Below, in pieces: positions 1 through 8,331 of a stretch of 64,000 nucleotides of DNA. The notes beneath the pieces are model-generated. The model saw only the letters and a list, made by a program, of their open reading frames with translations, did no database searches and had not been told where the DNA came from. Position 1 is the first letter of the stretch, and every line of letters begins with the position of its first letter. The stretch spans positions 62,376 through 126,375 of the forward strand of contig NZ_NOXS01000034.1 in the NCBI RefSeq assembly GCF_002251735.1, in the 5' to 3' direction. Origin of the DNA: Elstera cyanobacteriorum (GTDB taxonomy: Bacteria > Pseudomonadota > Alphaproteobacteria > Elsterales > Elsteraceae). Both the position numbers and the translations under genes were made by a program.

Positions 1-2
1 GG

Positions 3-86
3 GAAATCGGCCCGGTGCGGATCGAGAAAATCGAGAATAAGGGCAAGCGCAACCGCCGGGTCGTGCTGGCGTTTGCCGAAGGATAA
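3..86 (+). CDS. C-terminal end of an unidentified protein (partial)
   Basis: An open frame enters from the left edge and ends at TAA 84-86. The visible tail is 27 residues, rich in lysine, arginine and glutamate, and ends in VVLAFAEG. The acetyltransferase gene starts 12 bp after its stop on the same strand, so the two may be co-transcribed. The fragment is too short to assign to a family. Confidence 0.5.
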   Translation, partial: EIGPVRIEKIENKGKRNRRVVLAFAEG

Positions 87-97
87 GCGAGAGACCG

Positions 98-703
98 ATG
101 GACCTTTCCCCCGTTACCCTGCGCGGGCGGCGCGTTACCCTCGTGCCGCTCACCGCCGATCACGGCCCGGCGCTGGCCGCCGCCATCGGCACCGATCCGG
201 TTTTCCGCTATTTCGGCGGCCTTCCGGCGGCGGATAGCGCGGCGGTGCCAGCGTTTCTGGCCGTTGCCGAGGCGATGGTTGCCGCCCAGACTGCCGTGCC
301 TTTCTGCACGCTGGATGCGGCGACCGGCGCGCCCATCGGCTCCAGCCGGATCGCCATGATCGACCCGCAGCACCGCCGGGGGGAGATTGGGTGGACCTTC
401 CTGATCCCGCGCTATCAGCGCAGCGGCACCAACCGGGAAGCCAAATATCTGATGCTGCGCCATGCCTTCGAAACGATGGGCTTTAATCGCATTCAGATCA
501 GCACCCACCACGAAAATATCCAGTCGCAAACCGCCATCGCCGCCTTGGGGGCGGTGAAGGAAGGTGTGTTGCGCAATCACATCATCATGGGCGACGGCTC
601 GAACCGCCATACGGTGGTTTTCTCGATTGTGCCGGACGAATGGCCCGCGATCAAAGCGCGCCTCGAAGCGCAACTTTATCCCGATGGAGATATCCCCGCA
701 TGA
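98..703 (+). CDS. GNAT family N-acetyltransferase (RimJ/RimL type)
   Basis: A 201-residue protein with the layout of RimJ/RimL-like acetyltransferases. The N-terminus (VTLRGRRVTLVPLTADH) is the usual first strand. A central IGWTF strand leads into a degenerate acetyl-CoA loop (YQRSGTNREA, about residues 107-116). An N-x3-S-x-TAIAALGA stretch near residue 145 and a VLRNH motif follow. Such enzymes move an acetyl group from acetyl-CoA to a protein N-terminus or small amine; the substrate cannot be read here. Its TGA overlaps the ATG of the first PhzF gene (ATGA), so the two are translationally coupled. Confidence 0.85.
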   Translation: MDLSPVTLRGRRVTLVPLTADHGPALAAAIGTDPVFRYFGGLPAADSAAVPAFLAVAEAMVAAQTAVPFCTLDAATGAPIGSSRIAMIDPQHRRGEIGWTFLIPRYQRSGTNREAKYLMLRHAFETMGFNRIQISTHHENIQSQTAIAALGAVKEGVLRNHIIMGDGSNRHTVVFSIVPDEWPAIKARLEAQLYPDGDIPA

Positions 704-1542
704 GCTGGACGCTGCCCTTCTATCAGGTCGATGCCTTTCATCCGCAGCGCTATCGCGGTAATCCGGCGGCGATTGTCCTGCTGACGGAGGCTTTGAGCGA
801 CGCCGACATGCAGACAATCGCGGCGGAAAACAACCTATCGGAAACCGCCTATATCCGCCGTCGTCCGGGCGCGGCGGTGGACTATGACATCCGCTGGTTC
901 GCCCCAGCGCTGGAAGTGCAGCTCTGCGGTCACGCCACCCTTGCCAGTGCGGCGGTGGTGCTGGAGCGGCTGGAGCCGGGGGCGACGCGCGTCACCTTCC
1001 AAAGCCTCAGCGGGCCGCTCTATGTCGATAAGGTCGCGCTCGCCGATGGCACGCCCGGCTATCAATTGGATTTCCCGCGCGACGTGCCGGATGTCCTCAC
1101 CGACGCGGCCTTGGTGGCCCAGGTTGCCGAGGCGTTTGGGGTAGAGGTGCTCGGTCTGCTGAATAGCCCAACAGCCGCCTATCGGCTGATTGCCCTGGTC
1201 CGCGATGCGGCAACGGTGGAAAACGCAGCCCCCGATCTGACCAAGGTGAAGGCTATCCCCTATCGCTCGCTGTCCCTGACGGCGGCGGGGGATGGCGCGC
1301 ATGCGGATGTGGATTTTGTCTCCCGCATGTTTGCGCCGCGCGCGGGGATCAGCGAAGATCCGGTGACCGGCTCGCTGCACTGTATCCTCACCCCCTATTG
1401 GGCGAACAGGCTGGGGAAGACCAAGCTGCGTGCCCGGCAACTCAGCGCCCGGCGCGGCGAATTGACGGTGGAAGATACCGGCACCCGCACGCTGATTGCC
1501 GGGGCGGCAACCTTCGTGATCGAAGGGCAGATCACCGTTTAG
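700..1542 (+). CDS. PhzF family isomerase/epimerase-like protein, copy 1
   Basis: 280 residues, full length for the PhzF/diaminopimelate-epimerase fold. The start is the ATG at 700, which overlaps the upstream stop; an upstream in-frame ATG at 640 would lie inside the acetyltransferase gene. Family signatures are all present: F-x-GNPAAIV (19-26), NNLSETAY with the catalytic acid Glu48, LCGHATLASA, and EDPVTGSLHC near residue 225. PhzF proteins catalyse proton shifts in small acids, such as dihydrohydroxyanthranilate in phenazine synthesis. No phenazine genes are nearby, so the substrate is unknown. The next gene is a close paralogue. Confidence 0.9.
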   Translation: MSWTLPFYQVDAFHPQRYRGNPAAIVLLTEALSDADMQTIAAENNLSETAYIRRRPGAAVDYDIRWFAPALEVQLCGHATLASAAVVLERLEPGATRVTFQSLSGPLYVDKVALADGTPGYQLDFPRDVPDVLTDAALVAQVAEAFGVEVLGLLNSPTAAYRLIALVRDAATVENAAPDLTKVKAIPYRSLSLTAAGDGAHADVDFVSRMFAPRAGISEDPVTGSLHCILTPYWANRLGKTKLRARQLSARRGELTVEDTGTRTLIAGAATFVIEGQITV

Positions 1543-1607
1543 CCCTTGTGTCTTTTGCTGTTGCGCCGATATGGGCGTAAGGCCCCCAGGATTGGAAACC
1601 GCTGCCG

Positions 1608-2438
1608 ATGTCGCTGACACTGCCCTTTTTTCAGGTCGATGCTTTCACTGCCGAACGGTTTCGCGGCAATCCCGCCGCCATTGTGGCCGAGGCCGACCCG
1701 TTAACCGAGGCCCAGATGCTGGCGATTGCGGCGGAAAATAATCTGTCGGAAACCGCCTATCTTCGGCGGCGGCAAGGGACGGCAGCAGAATACGATATTC
1801 GCTGGTTCACGCCGGTGATGGAGATGGACCTTTGCGGCCACGCCACCCTCGCCAGCGCGGCGGTGGTGCTGGAACGGTTGGAGCCAAGGGCGGAACGGGT
1901 GATATTCCACGGCCAGCGCGGCCCGTTGCGTGTGGATAAAATAACCTTACCAAACGACGCGCCCGGCTATCAGCTCGATTTTCCGCGCGATCCGCTTCAG
2001 CCGGTCGATAATCCGGCGTTGCTGGCGGCGATAACGGCGGCGATTGGCGTTGAACCCTTAGGCTTGCTGGGTACAGGGCGCGCGGTGGCGCTGCTGCCCG
2101 ATGCCGCCAGTGTCGAAGCGCTCACCCCCGATCTCGCCCGGGTAGCGGGGCTGGAGCCGTCGTGGCTCGCCGTCACCGCGCCGGGTGACGGGGCGCATGG
2201 CGATGTCGATTTCGTCAGCCGACTATTCGCGCCGCGCGAAGGCATTCCCGAAGACCCGGTCACAGGCTCCCTGCACTGTATGCTGATGCCCTATTGGGCG
2301 GGACGCTTGGGCCGCCCCAAATTGCGCGCCCGCCAACTCAGCGCCCGGCGCGGCGACCTATGGCTGGATGACACTGGTACCCGCACCCTCATCGCTGGGT
2401 CGGCGGTGTTTGTGATCGAGGGGCGGATTTCGATCTAA
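1608..2438 (+). CDS. PhzF family isomerase/epimerase-like protein, copy 2
   Basis: 276 residues, a tandem duplicate of the preceding gene. Both share long identical blocks, for example CGHATLASAAVVLERLEP and KLRARQLSARRG, and both keep Glu48 in NNLSETAY and the EDPVTGSLHC signature. The middle, about residues 125-165, differs most and is a few residues shorter here. That pattern suggests duplication followed by divergence of the lid region. It lies 65 bp downstream of copy 1 and 44 bp upstream of dnaX on the same strand. The substrate is unknown. Confidence 0.9.
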   Translation: MSLTLPFFQVDAFTAERFRGNPAAIVAEADPLTEAQMLAIAAENNLSETAYLRRRQGTAAEYDIRWFTPVMEMDLCGHATLASAAVVLERLEPRAERVIFHGQRGPLRVDKITLPNDAPGYQLDFPRDPLQPVDNPALLAAITAAIGVEPLGLLGTGRAVALLPDAASVEALTPDLARVAGLEPSWLAVTAPGDGAHGDVDFVSRLFAPREGIPEDPVTGSLHCMLMPYWAGRLGRPKLRARQLSARRGDLWLDDTGTRTLIAGSAVFVIEGRISI

Positions 2439-2482
2439 ACCCTTAGCCAGCCCCGCCGCGCTTCGCTACACTGCGCGCCGTT

Positions 2483-4237
2483 ATGAGTGAGAGCAAAGCC
2501 CCCGAATATCGGGTTCTGGCCCGAAAATACCGCCCGCAGACCTTCGCCGATATGATCGGGCAGGAAGCGTTGGTGCGCACCCTGACCAATGCCATTCAGT
2601 CGGGCCGCTTGGCGCATGCCTTCATGCTGACCGGCGTGCGCGGGGTGGGGAAGACCACCTCCGCCCGTATCGTGGCGCGGGCGCTGAACTGCATTGGTGC
2701 CGATGGCACGGGCGGGCCGACGCCGGAGCCGTGCGGCGTGTGCGATCCCTGCGTCGCCATCGCCGCCGACCGCCACCCCGACGTGATCGAAATGGACGCT
2801 GCCAGCCGCACCGGCGTCGATGACATCCGCGAGATTATCGACGGCGTGCGCTATAAGCCGATATCGGCGCGCTATAAGATCTACATTATCGACGAAGTGC
2901 ATATGCTCTCCAAAAACGCCTTCAACGCGCTGTTGAAGACGCTGGAAGAGCCGCCCGACCATACGAAGTTCCTCTTCGCCACCACAGAAATCCGCAAAGT
3001 GCCGATCACGGTGCTGTCGCGCTGCCAGCGCTTCGATCTGCGCCGCATCGAACCCGAAGTGCTGGCCGCCCATTTCACCCGTGTCGCCGGGCTGGAAAAG
3101 GTAACGCTGACGCCGGAAGCCGCGGCCTTGATCGGGCGGGCGGCGGACGGGTCGGCGCGCGACGGCATGTCGCTGCTCGATCAGGCCATTGCCCTCTCGT
3201 CGGGCGGCACGGTCGAAGCTGAAACTGTCCGCGCAATGCTGGGCTTGGCGGATCGGCTGCTGGTGTATGATCTGTTCGGCAAGGTGATGGCCGGGGCAAT
3301 CGCCGAAGGGCTGGCCCTCTACGAAGACATGCACCGCGCCGGGGCTGATGCCAGCCAAGTATTGCAAGATCTGATGGGGCTGTGCCACACGGTCACCCGC
3401 CTGAAAGTCGCGCCGGGGGCGCTGGAAAGCGCGGCGGAAACCGAGCGGCGCGCGGCGGGGGATCTCGCGGGCAGCCTGTCGGTCGCGGCGCTCACCCGGG
3501 CGTGGCAGATTTTGTTGAAGGGCGCGCAGGAAGTTCACGCCGCCCCCGATCCGCGTGCCGCGCTGGAAATGGTGCTGATCCGCCTTGCCTATGTGACGGA
3601 CCTGCCGAGCCCGGCGGACTTAATCCGGCGCTTGACCCAGGAGGGTGCCCCCGCCGTTGGCGGCCCGGCACCCAGTGGCGGCGGGGCCGGGCCACGTCTC
3701 GCGATGATCGCGGGCGGCGGGGCGGTGGCGGTGGCACAGGCGGCGCCTGTTTCCGTCGGTCTGCCGCAGCCGACGAGTTTCGAGGAGGTGGTCGCCCTCG
3801 TCGAAGCCAAGAAAGACCTGTCGCTGCGCACCCATTTGATGAACGACGTGCGCCTCGTGTCCTTCGAGGTTGGCAAGATCGACCTGATGCCCTTGGAACG
3901 GGCGCCGCGCGACCTCGCCGCCAAACTCTCAGGCTGTTTGCAGGACTGGACTGGGCGGCGCTGGATGGTCGCGCTGACCGCCAGCGGCGGCGGCCAAACC
4001 CTGCGCGAACAGGAACAGACGGAAGCGGCGGCGCGGCGCGACCGCCTCGCCCGGCACCCGCTGGTGCAGCAGATCGCCAAGACCCTGGGCGGCACGGTGG
4101 AGGAGATGATCGTCACCCCCCGCCAGGGCTTTCTGCCCGCCGCCCCGCAGGCCCCGCTCGACCCCGATGCCGAAGGGCTTGACGAGACCGGCGATTTCGT
4201 TGTCGATGACGCCGATTTCCTGGATCACACCTTCTAA
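2483..4237 (+). CDS. dnaX: DNA polymerase III subunit gamma/tau
   Basis: 584 residues; the clamp-loader ATPase that places the beta clamp on primed DNA. Visible motifs are Walker A GVRGVGKT (51-58), zinc-binding cysteines 70, 84, 87 and 90, Walker B DEVH (137-140), the sensor stretch FLFATTEIRKVP and the SRC arginine-finger motif near 179. A glycine/alanine/proline-rich linker follows residue 390, and an acidic C-terminus corresponds to the tau-specific part. No A-rich slippery heptamer was noticed, so a separate gamma form made by frameshifting, as in E. coli, is not supported. The order dnaX-ybaB-recR is conserved widely in bacteria. Confidence 0.98.
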   Translation: MSESKAPEYRVLARKYRPQTFADMIGQEALVRTLTNAIQSGRLAHAFMLTGVRGVGKTTSARIVARALNCIGADGTGGPTPEPCGVCDPCVAIAADRHPDVIEMDAASRTGVDDIREIIDGVRYKPISARYKIYIIDEVHMLSKNAFNALLKTLEEPPDHTKFLFATTEIRKVPITVLSRCQRFDLRRIEPEVLAAHFTRVAGLEKVTLTPEAAALIGRAADGSARDGMSLLDQAIALSSGGTVEAETVRAMLGLADRLLVYDLFGKVMAGAIAEGLALYEDMHRAGADASQVLQDLMGLCHTVTRLKVAPGALESAAETERRAAGDLAGSLSVAALTRAWQILLKGAQEVHAAPDPRAALEMVLIRLAYVTDLPSPADLIRRLTQEGAPAVGGPAPSGGGAGPRLAMIAGGGAVAVAQAAPVSVGLPQPTSFEEVVALVEAKKDLSLRTHLMNDVRLVSFEVGKIDLMPLERAPRDLAAKLSGCLQDWTGRRWMVALTASGGGQTLREQEQTEAAARRDRLARHPLVQQIAKTLGGTVEEMIVTPRQGFLPAAPQAPLDPDAEGLDETGDFVVDDADFLDHTF

Positions 4238-4264
4238 CCGGCTGAAGGCCGAAGGAGTTTCCCG

Positions 4265-4588
4265 ATGAAGAATTTCGGGCAGATGATGAAGCAGGCCCAG
4301 CAGATGCAGACCAAAATGGCCGAAATGCAGGCCAAGATGGAAAGCACCGAGGTTGACGGCCAAAGCGGCGGCGGCATGGTCAAGGTCCGCGTCAACGGTA
4401 AGGGCGACCTGAAGAAGATCAGCATCGATAAATCGCTGTGCGATCCCAATGAAGTCGAAATGCTGGAAGATCTGATTATGGCCGCCGTCAACGACGCCAA
4501 GGCCAAGACCGAAGCGATGGCCGCCGAACAAATGGCCTCGCTGACCGGCGGGCTAAAGCTGCCGCCGGGGTTGAAGCTGCCGTTCTAA
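4265..4588 (+). CDS. YbaB/EbfC family nucleoid-associated protein
   Basis: 107 residues, typical of the YbaB/EbfC DNA-binding family. The N-terminus is a methionine- and glutamine-rich helix (MKQAQQMQTKMAEMQAKM), followed by the G-G-G-M-V-K-V-R-V-N-G strand pair and a C-terminal helix. These dimers coat or bend DNA and are usually encoded between dnaX and recR, as here. GAAGGAG sits eight bases before the ATG. Role inferred from family and neighbours. Confidence 0.95.
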   Translation: MKNFGQMMKQAQQMQTKMAEMQAKMESTEVDGQSGGGMVKVRVNGKGDLKKISIDKSLCDPNEVEMLEDLIMAAVNDAKAKTEAMAAEQMASLTGGLKLPPGLKLPF

Positions 4589-4606
4589 TCGGGCCTTTCG
4601 CGTTTT

Positions 4607-5206
4607 ATGACCGATGCTACGCCGCTCGATGGGCTGATTGCTCTGCTAGCGCGTCTACCGGGGCTGGGGCCGCGGTCGGCGCGACGGGCGGCGCTGCATC
4701 TCTTGAAGCGCCGCGACGCGCTGATGCTGCCCTTGGCCGAGGCGCTGGCGGAAACCGCCCGGAGCGTGAAAACCTGCACCACCTGCGGCACGCTCGACCT
4801 TACCGACCCTTGCCGGATTTGCAGCGACGATACCCGTGCCGAAGGGCCGCTGTGTATCGTGGAGCAGGTGGGCGACCTTTGGGCGATTGAACGCACCGGC
4901 AGTTTCAAGGGCCGCTATCACGTGCTCGGCGGCACCCTCTCGGCGCTCGAAGGCGTCGGGCCGGACGCGCTCGGTATTCCCAAACTGATCGCGCGGGTCC
5001 AGCAGGCGGGAACGGGGGAGATTATCCTGGCGCTGAACGCCACCCTTGAGGGGCAAACCACCGCCTATTACCTCACCGAAGCCTTGGCCGACACGGGCGC
5101 AAAACTCACCCGCCTCGCCCACGGTGTCCCGGTGGGTGGGGAGCTGGATTATCTTGACGAAGGTACGCTCATGGCGGCCTTTTCGGCCCGGCGGAGTGTG
5201 GAGTAG
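4607..5206 (+). CDS. recR: Recombination mediator protein RecR
   Basis: 199 residues, normal for RecR, which helps load RecA at gaps in the RecFOR pathway. It has an N-terminal helix-hairpin-helix ([17 protein letters not shown]), a C4 zinc finger with Cys57, Cys60, Cys69 and Cys72, and a Toprim domain beginning [13 protein letters not shown]. The conserved stretch [11 protein letters not shown] lies near the end. It starts 18 bp after ybaB and is probably the last gene of the dnaX operon. Confidence 0.97.
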   Translation: MTDATPLDGLIALLARLPGLGPRSARRAALHLLKRRDALMLPLAEALAETARSVKTCTTCGTLDLTDPCRICSDDTRAEGPLCIVEQVGDLWAIERTGSFKGRYHVLGGTLSALEGVGPDALGIPKLIARVQQAGTGEIILALNATLEGQTTAYYLTEALADTGAKLTRLAHGVPVGGELDYLDEGTLMAAFSARRSVE

Positions 5207-5285
5207 GGGAATTCTGACGGTCCCTTGCGTTAGGCTTCCTGCGGTTTTATCTTTATGGGCATAATTTTTCTGCCCAGGTGCCCCG

Positions 5286-5543
5286 ATGCCGCTGAACATC
5301 AAAGATCCGACGACGGAACATTATGTCCGGGCCCTTGCTGCGGCGACAGGCGAAGGGGTGACTTTGGCGGTTCGGAAGGCGGCGCAGGAGCGTTTGCAAC
5401 GGATTAACCGTGACCGCACAGGCCGATTGACGGCGGAACTGTTGGAAATTGGGCGGCGTTGCGCCGCCTTGCCTGATCTTGATAGTCGTAGCGCCGATGA
5501 GATCATTGGATATGACGAGCACGGCGTTCCGCGCGCATGGTGA
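5286..5543 (+). CDS. vapB: Type II antitoxin, VapB family (PSK transcription-factor type)
   Basis: 85 residues. The N-terminal MPLNIKDP and the C-terminal block LDSRSADEIIGYDEHGVP are typical of the Rv0623/PSK-type VapB antitoxins. These combine a short DNA-binding N-terminus with a C-terminal tail that blocks the toxin. Its stop overlaps the toxin start by seven bases (ATG at 5537), the usual coupling for such pairs. Complexes of this type normally repress their own promoter; the stretch just upstream (5246-5270) is AT-rich, but no clear operator was defined. Confidence 0.9.
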   Translation: MPLNIKDPTTEHYVRALAAATGEGVTLAVRKAAQERLQRINRDRTGRLTAELLEIGRRCAALPDLDSRSADEIIGYDEHGVPRAW

Positions 5544-5926
5544 TCGATACCTCGGCCATTATTGCGATTTTGCTGGGGGAGCCTGAGGCGCCAGAGTTGG
5601 CCCGCGCTATCGAAGACGGCTCGCCCCGCCTGCTATCGGCGGCAAATCTGCTGGAAACGTCAATGGTGATTGAAGCCCGTAAGGGCGACGCCGCAGGCCG
5701 GGAGTTGGACCTATTGCTCTATCGCGCTGGCATTGATGTGGTGCCGGTCGATCAGGAACAGGCTGAAATCGCTCGGGTCGCTTGGCGGCGTTATGGCAAA
5801 GGACGGCATCCGGCCAACCTGAACTTTGGTGATTGTTTTGCCTATGCTTTGGCCAAAACAACGGGCTTACCCCTACTCTTTAAGGGCGATGATTTTAACC
5901 AGACGGATATAGGTCGGGTGGCTTAG
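5537..5926 (+). CDS. vapC: Type II toxin, VapC family PIN-domain ribonuclease
   Basis: 129 residues with the full set of PIN-domain acidic residues: Asp4 in MVIDTSA, Glu40 in NLLETS, Asp99 in FGDCFAYALAK and Asp118 in FKGDDF. VapC toxins cut tRNA or rRNA when freed from VapB. All catalytic positions are intact, so the toxin is probably active. The last 32 bases overlap the 3' end of the glycosyltransferase gene on the opposite strand. Confidence 0.92.
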   Translation: MVIDTSAIIAILLGEPEAPELARAIEDGSPRLLSAANLLETSMVIEARKGDAAGRELDLLLYRAGIDVVPVDQEQAEIARVAWRRYGKGRHPANLNFGDCFAYALAKTTGLPLLFKGDDFNQTDIGRVA

Positions 5927-6695
5927 CGCTTCCCTCCCGCCGCTCTAAAATCTCCCGTGCCTTGAGATACGAGAGGATCGGATAGAGCGCCGCGAAAATG
6001 CCGAGCAGCAGGCCTGTGGCGCCCTCCTTATAGCCCTTGCGCTGCACATAGGCCTTGACGAAGCGCGTTACCATTCGCCGCAGATTGCCGCCAAGAGTGC
6101 CGATGTCGCCGCTGTCCACGAGATCGAGCGCATGGGCGCTGGTGTAACGGTTGAGGCGTTGGAGCGTATCGGCGAAGTCTTTATCGACGTAATGAATGAG
6201 CCCTTCGGAAAACCGCGTGCGGGTGCCGCGCAGGACGATCTTGGGGTGGACGGGCTGATCGCCCCAGTCTTTTGCGTCCTTATGGAACAGGATCGGTTTG
6301 GCGCCGACGCCATTATAGGCGCCCCAGCCATACACAATCTCGCGCCCGCCGATGAAATTGCGGATCGGCACCAGCGCGTACCCCTGCGGTGGGGTTTCTA
6401 GGAAGCGCAGAAGTTCGGCGGCAAGCTCGGGTGTTACCCGTTCGTCGGCGTCGATTTCCAAAACCCAAGGATGGGCGCAGGCGTCGATACCAGCCCGGCG
6501 GCGGGGGCCTTCAAGCGGCCAAGACCCCGCGATAATCCGGTCCGTATAGCGGCGGGCAATCGCCTCCGACCCATCGGTGCATTTATCCAGGACCACGATG
6601 ATCTCGTCGGCGAAGCCCAAGGTGGCGAGGCAGGCGTCTAACTGGGTTTCCTCGTTATGCGCGACAACGAGGGCCGAGACGGGCTGCCGCGCCAT
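5895..6695 (-). CDS. Glycosyltransferase family 2 (WaaE/KdtX-like)
   Basis: 266 residues from the ATG at 6695 (MARQPVSALVVAHNEE); an upstream in-frame ATG at 6761 would overlap the preceding gene. It has the GT-A core: the NEE nucleotide-binding start, an EIIVVLDKCTDGS strand-loop, and the metal-binding DADERV motif. A hydrophobic C-terminal segment (TGLLLGIFAALYPILSY) may attach it to the inner membrane. The pattern resembles WaaE/KdtX enzymes that add sugars to the lipopolysaccharide core. It follows the old-yellow-enzyme gene by 14 bp, so both are likely in one transcript. Confidence 0.85.
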   Translation of the reverse strand: MARQPVSALVVAHNEETQLDACLATLGFADEIIVVLDKCTDGSEAIARRYTDRIIAGSWPLEGPRRRAGIDACAHPWVLEIDADERVTPELAAELLRFLETPPQGYALVPIRNFIGGREIVYGWGAYNGVGAKPILFHKDAKDWGDQPVHPKIVLRGTRTRFSEGLIHYVDKDFADTLQRLNRYTSAHALDLVDSGDIGTLGGNLRRMVTRFVKAYVQRKGYKEGATGLLLGIFAALYPILSYLKAREILERREGSAKPPDLYPSG

Positions 6696-6709
6696 GCCTG
6701 CTTCTTTCC

Positions 6710-7852
6710 CTATTCCGCTGCAACGGCAAGCGGGGCGTTCTTCAACGCCGCGCCCGGCCAAGTTTTACCCGTGGCGCGCTGGTAGCGCCCATCGAGGCGT
6801 AGGTCAACCCCCAGGGCCTCGGCGGCGCGCCACACCCAGCGCGGATCGTCGAGGAAGGCGCGGGCGATGGCGATCGCGTCGGCCTTGCCTTGCTGAAGAA
6901 TCGCTTCCGCCTGCGGGCCGGTCACGATCATGCCGACGGCGATGACGGGGATCGAGACGGCCTTCTTGATGGCGTCGGCGGCGGGCACCTGATAGTTCGG
7001 GCCGACCGGGATTTTCGCGGACCCCACGACACCGCCCGAGGTGATATGGATAAAATCCAGCCCGATGGCTTCCAGCTTCTGCGACAGGATGGCGGTTTCT
7101 TCGACCGACCAGCCGCCATCCACCCAATCGGTGGCCGACAGGCGGATGCCAAGGCTCTTGTGCTTCGGCCAGACGGCGCGCACGGCTTCGGCGACTTCCA
7201 GCGCCAGCCGCATACGGTTTTCCAACGAACCGCCGTAACGGTCGGTGCGCTTATTGACCAGCGGCGACAGGAATTGATGGATCAGATAGCCGTGCGCGCC
7301 GTGGATTTCCACAAGATCAAACCCGGCGCGGTCGGCGCGCTTGGCGGCCTCGACGAAGGCGGCGACCGTTGCGGCAATCTCCGCCTCGGTCAGTGCATGG
7401 GGCGCTGGGCCATCGGCGGTGAAGGGTTCGTCGGTCGGGCCGACCGGCTGCCAGCCACCGTTGACGCCCGGCGCCAGCGGCTTGCCGCCTTCCCAAGGAT
7501 AGCCGGTGGAGGCTTTGCGCCCGGCATGGGCCAACTGAATGCCGAAGGGAACCTGACTATAGGTGCGAATATCGGCCAGCAGCTTGGTCAGCGCGGCTTC
7601 CTGGGCGTCGGTCTCCAGCGCAAGGCAGTAGGGGGAGATGCGGCCCGCATTGGTCACGCCGGTCGCTTCCAGAATGATCAGTCCGGCGTTGGAGGCGGCG
7701 AAACCGCCCAAATGCTGCTGATGCCACGGCTGGGCTACGCCGTCTATGGCGCTATACTGGCACATGGGGGCAACGATGACGCGATTATCAATCGTCAAGG
7801 GCCCAAGGGCCAGCGGGGTGAAGAGCAGCGGCGACGCGGGAGTCGAAACCAT
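6710..7852 (-). CDS. NADH:flavin oxidoreductase, old yellow enzyme family (YqjM-like)
   Basis: 380 residues from ATG 7852 (MVSTPASPLLFTPLALGPL); an in-frame start 36 bases upstream is less likely. It is an FMN-dependent TIM-barrel ene-reductase. YqjM-class features are the cysteine near the flavin (PMCQYS, Cys31), QLAHAGRKAS, the EIHGAHGYLIHQFLSP motif with the substrate-binding histidine, and RYGGSLENRMR. Enzymes of this class reduce activated C=C bonds with NAD(P)H; the physiological substrate is usually unknown. It is the first of two closely spaced minus-strand genes. Confidence 0.92.
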   Translation of the reverse strand: MVSTPASPLLFTPLALGPLTIDNRVIVAPMCQYSAIDGVAQPWHQQHLGGFAASNAGLIILEATGVTNAGRISPYCLALETDAQEAALTKLLADIRTYSQVPFGIQLAHAGRKASTGYPWEGGKPLAPGVNGGWQPVGPTDEPFTADGPAPHALTEAEIAATVAAFVEAAKRADRAGFDLVEIHGAHGYLIHQFLSPLVNKRTDRYGGSLENRMRLALEVAEAVRAVWPKHKSLGIRLSATDWVDGGWSVEETAILSQKLEAIGLDFIHITSGGVVGSAKIPVGPNYQVPAADAIKKAVSIPVIAVGMIVTGPQAEAILQQGKADAIAIARAFLDDPRWVWRAAEALGVDLRLDGRYQRATGKTWPGAALKNAPLAVAAE

Positions 7853-7939
7853 CAGGCGGCCTCTCTGAAATGCAGGAACACCCATCAAGGATGGCGAGTG
7901 AACACTGTTATTTAAAGTGCGTGGCGCGCATGGCGCCCC

Positions 7940-8266
7940 CTATTGCGCCGCAGGGTTGATGGCGCGGCAGGCCCCGGCAAAGCCTTCGGAAATAAAAGTC
8001 GGTTGCTTGTAGAAGCCCTTTAGCCAGCAGGAGAGCAGGCAGAGTTCTTCCATCTTCAGCACTTCGTTTAGTGTGCCGGGCGGAAAACGGATGGCGAAGG
8101 TTTCGCTGATATAATCCAAAATCGCTTCGACCTGATCGATGGTCAGGCCGATATCGGTTTCCAGCACGGCGGTGCGCTTTAGAATAGCCTCGTCGATACC
8201 ATATTGATCGCGAATCAGTTTCACGATGGCGCGGCTGAGTTCTTGCCAGTTTTTGACGTCGGCCAT
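7940..8266 (-). CDS. DUF1493-like, acyl-carrier-protein-like small protein
   Basis: 108 residues. The first 75 look like the acyl carrier fold seen in DUF1493: a helix, then LETDIGLTIDQVEAILDYI where ACPs have the DLG-x-DS motif. The serine that would carry phosphopantetheine is absent; threonine, isoleucine and aspartate occupy the region. The C-terminal 30 residues contain Cys79, Cys83 and Cys98. It lies between a reductase/glycosyltransferase pair and a flippase gene, suggesting some link with envelope glycan or lipid synthesis, but no function can be assigned. Confidence 0.7.
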   Translation of the reverse strand: MADVKNWQELSRAIVKLIRDQYGIDEAILKRTAVLETDIGLTIDQVEAILDYISETFAIRFPPGTLNEVLKMEELCLLSCWLKGFYKQPTFISEGFAGACRAINPAAQ

Positions 8267-8331
8267 CGTTCTATGGACCCCAAGCTACCGATCTGTTCGC
8301 GCGCATCCTACCCGAAGCCGGGGGCGGGATG

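Noticed and set aside
3382..4182. 266-residue frame inside dnaX
   Set aside because: A shifted reading of the GC-rich dnaX 3' half, with low-complexity Arg/Gly/Ala composition.
2483..4237. Programmed frameshift signal in dnaX
   Set aside because: No A-rich slippery heptamer was noticed.
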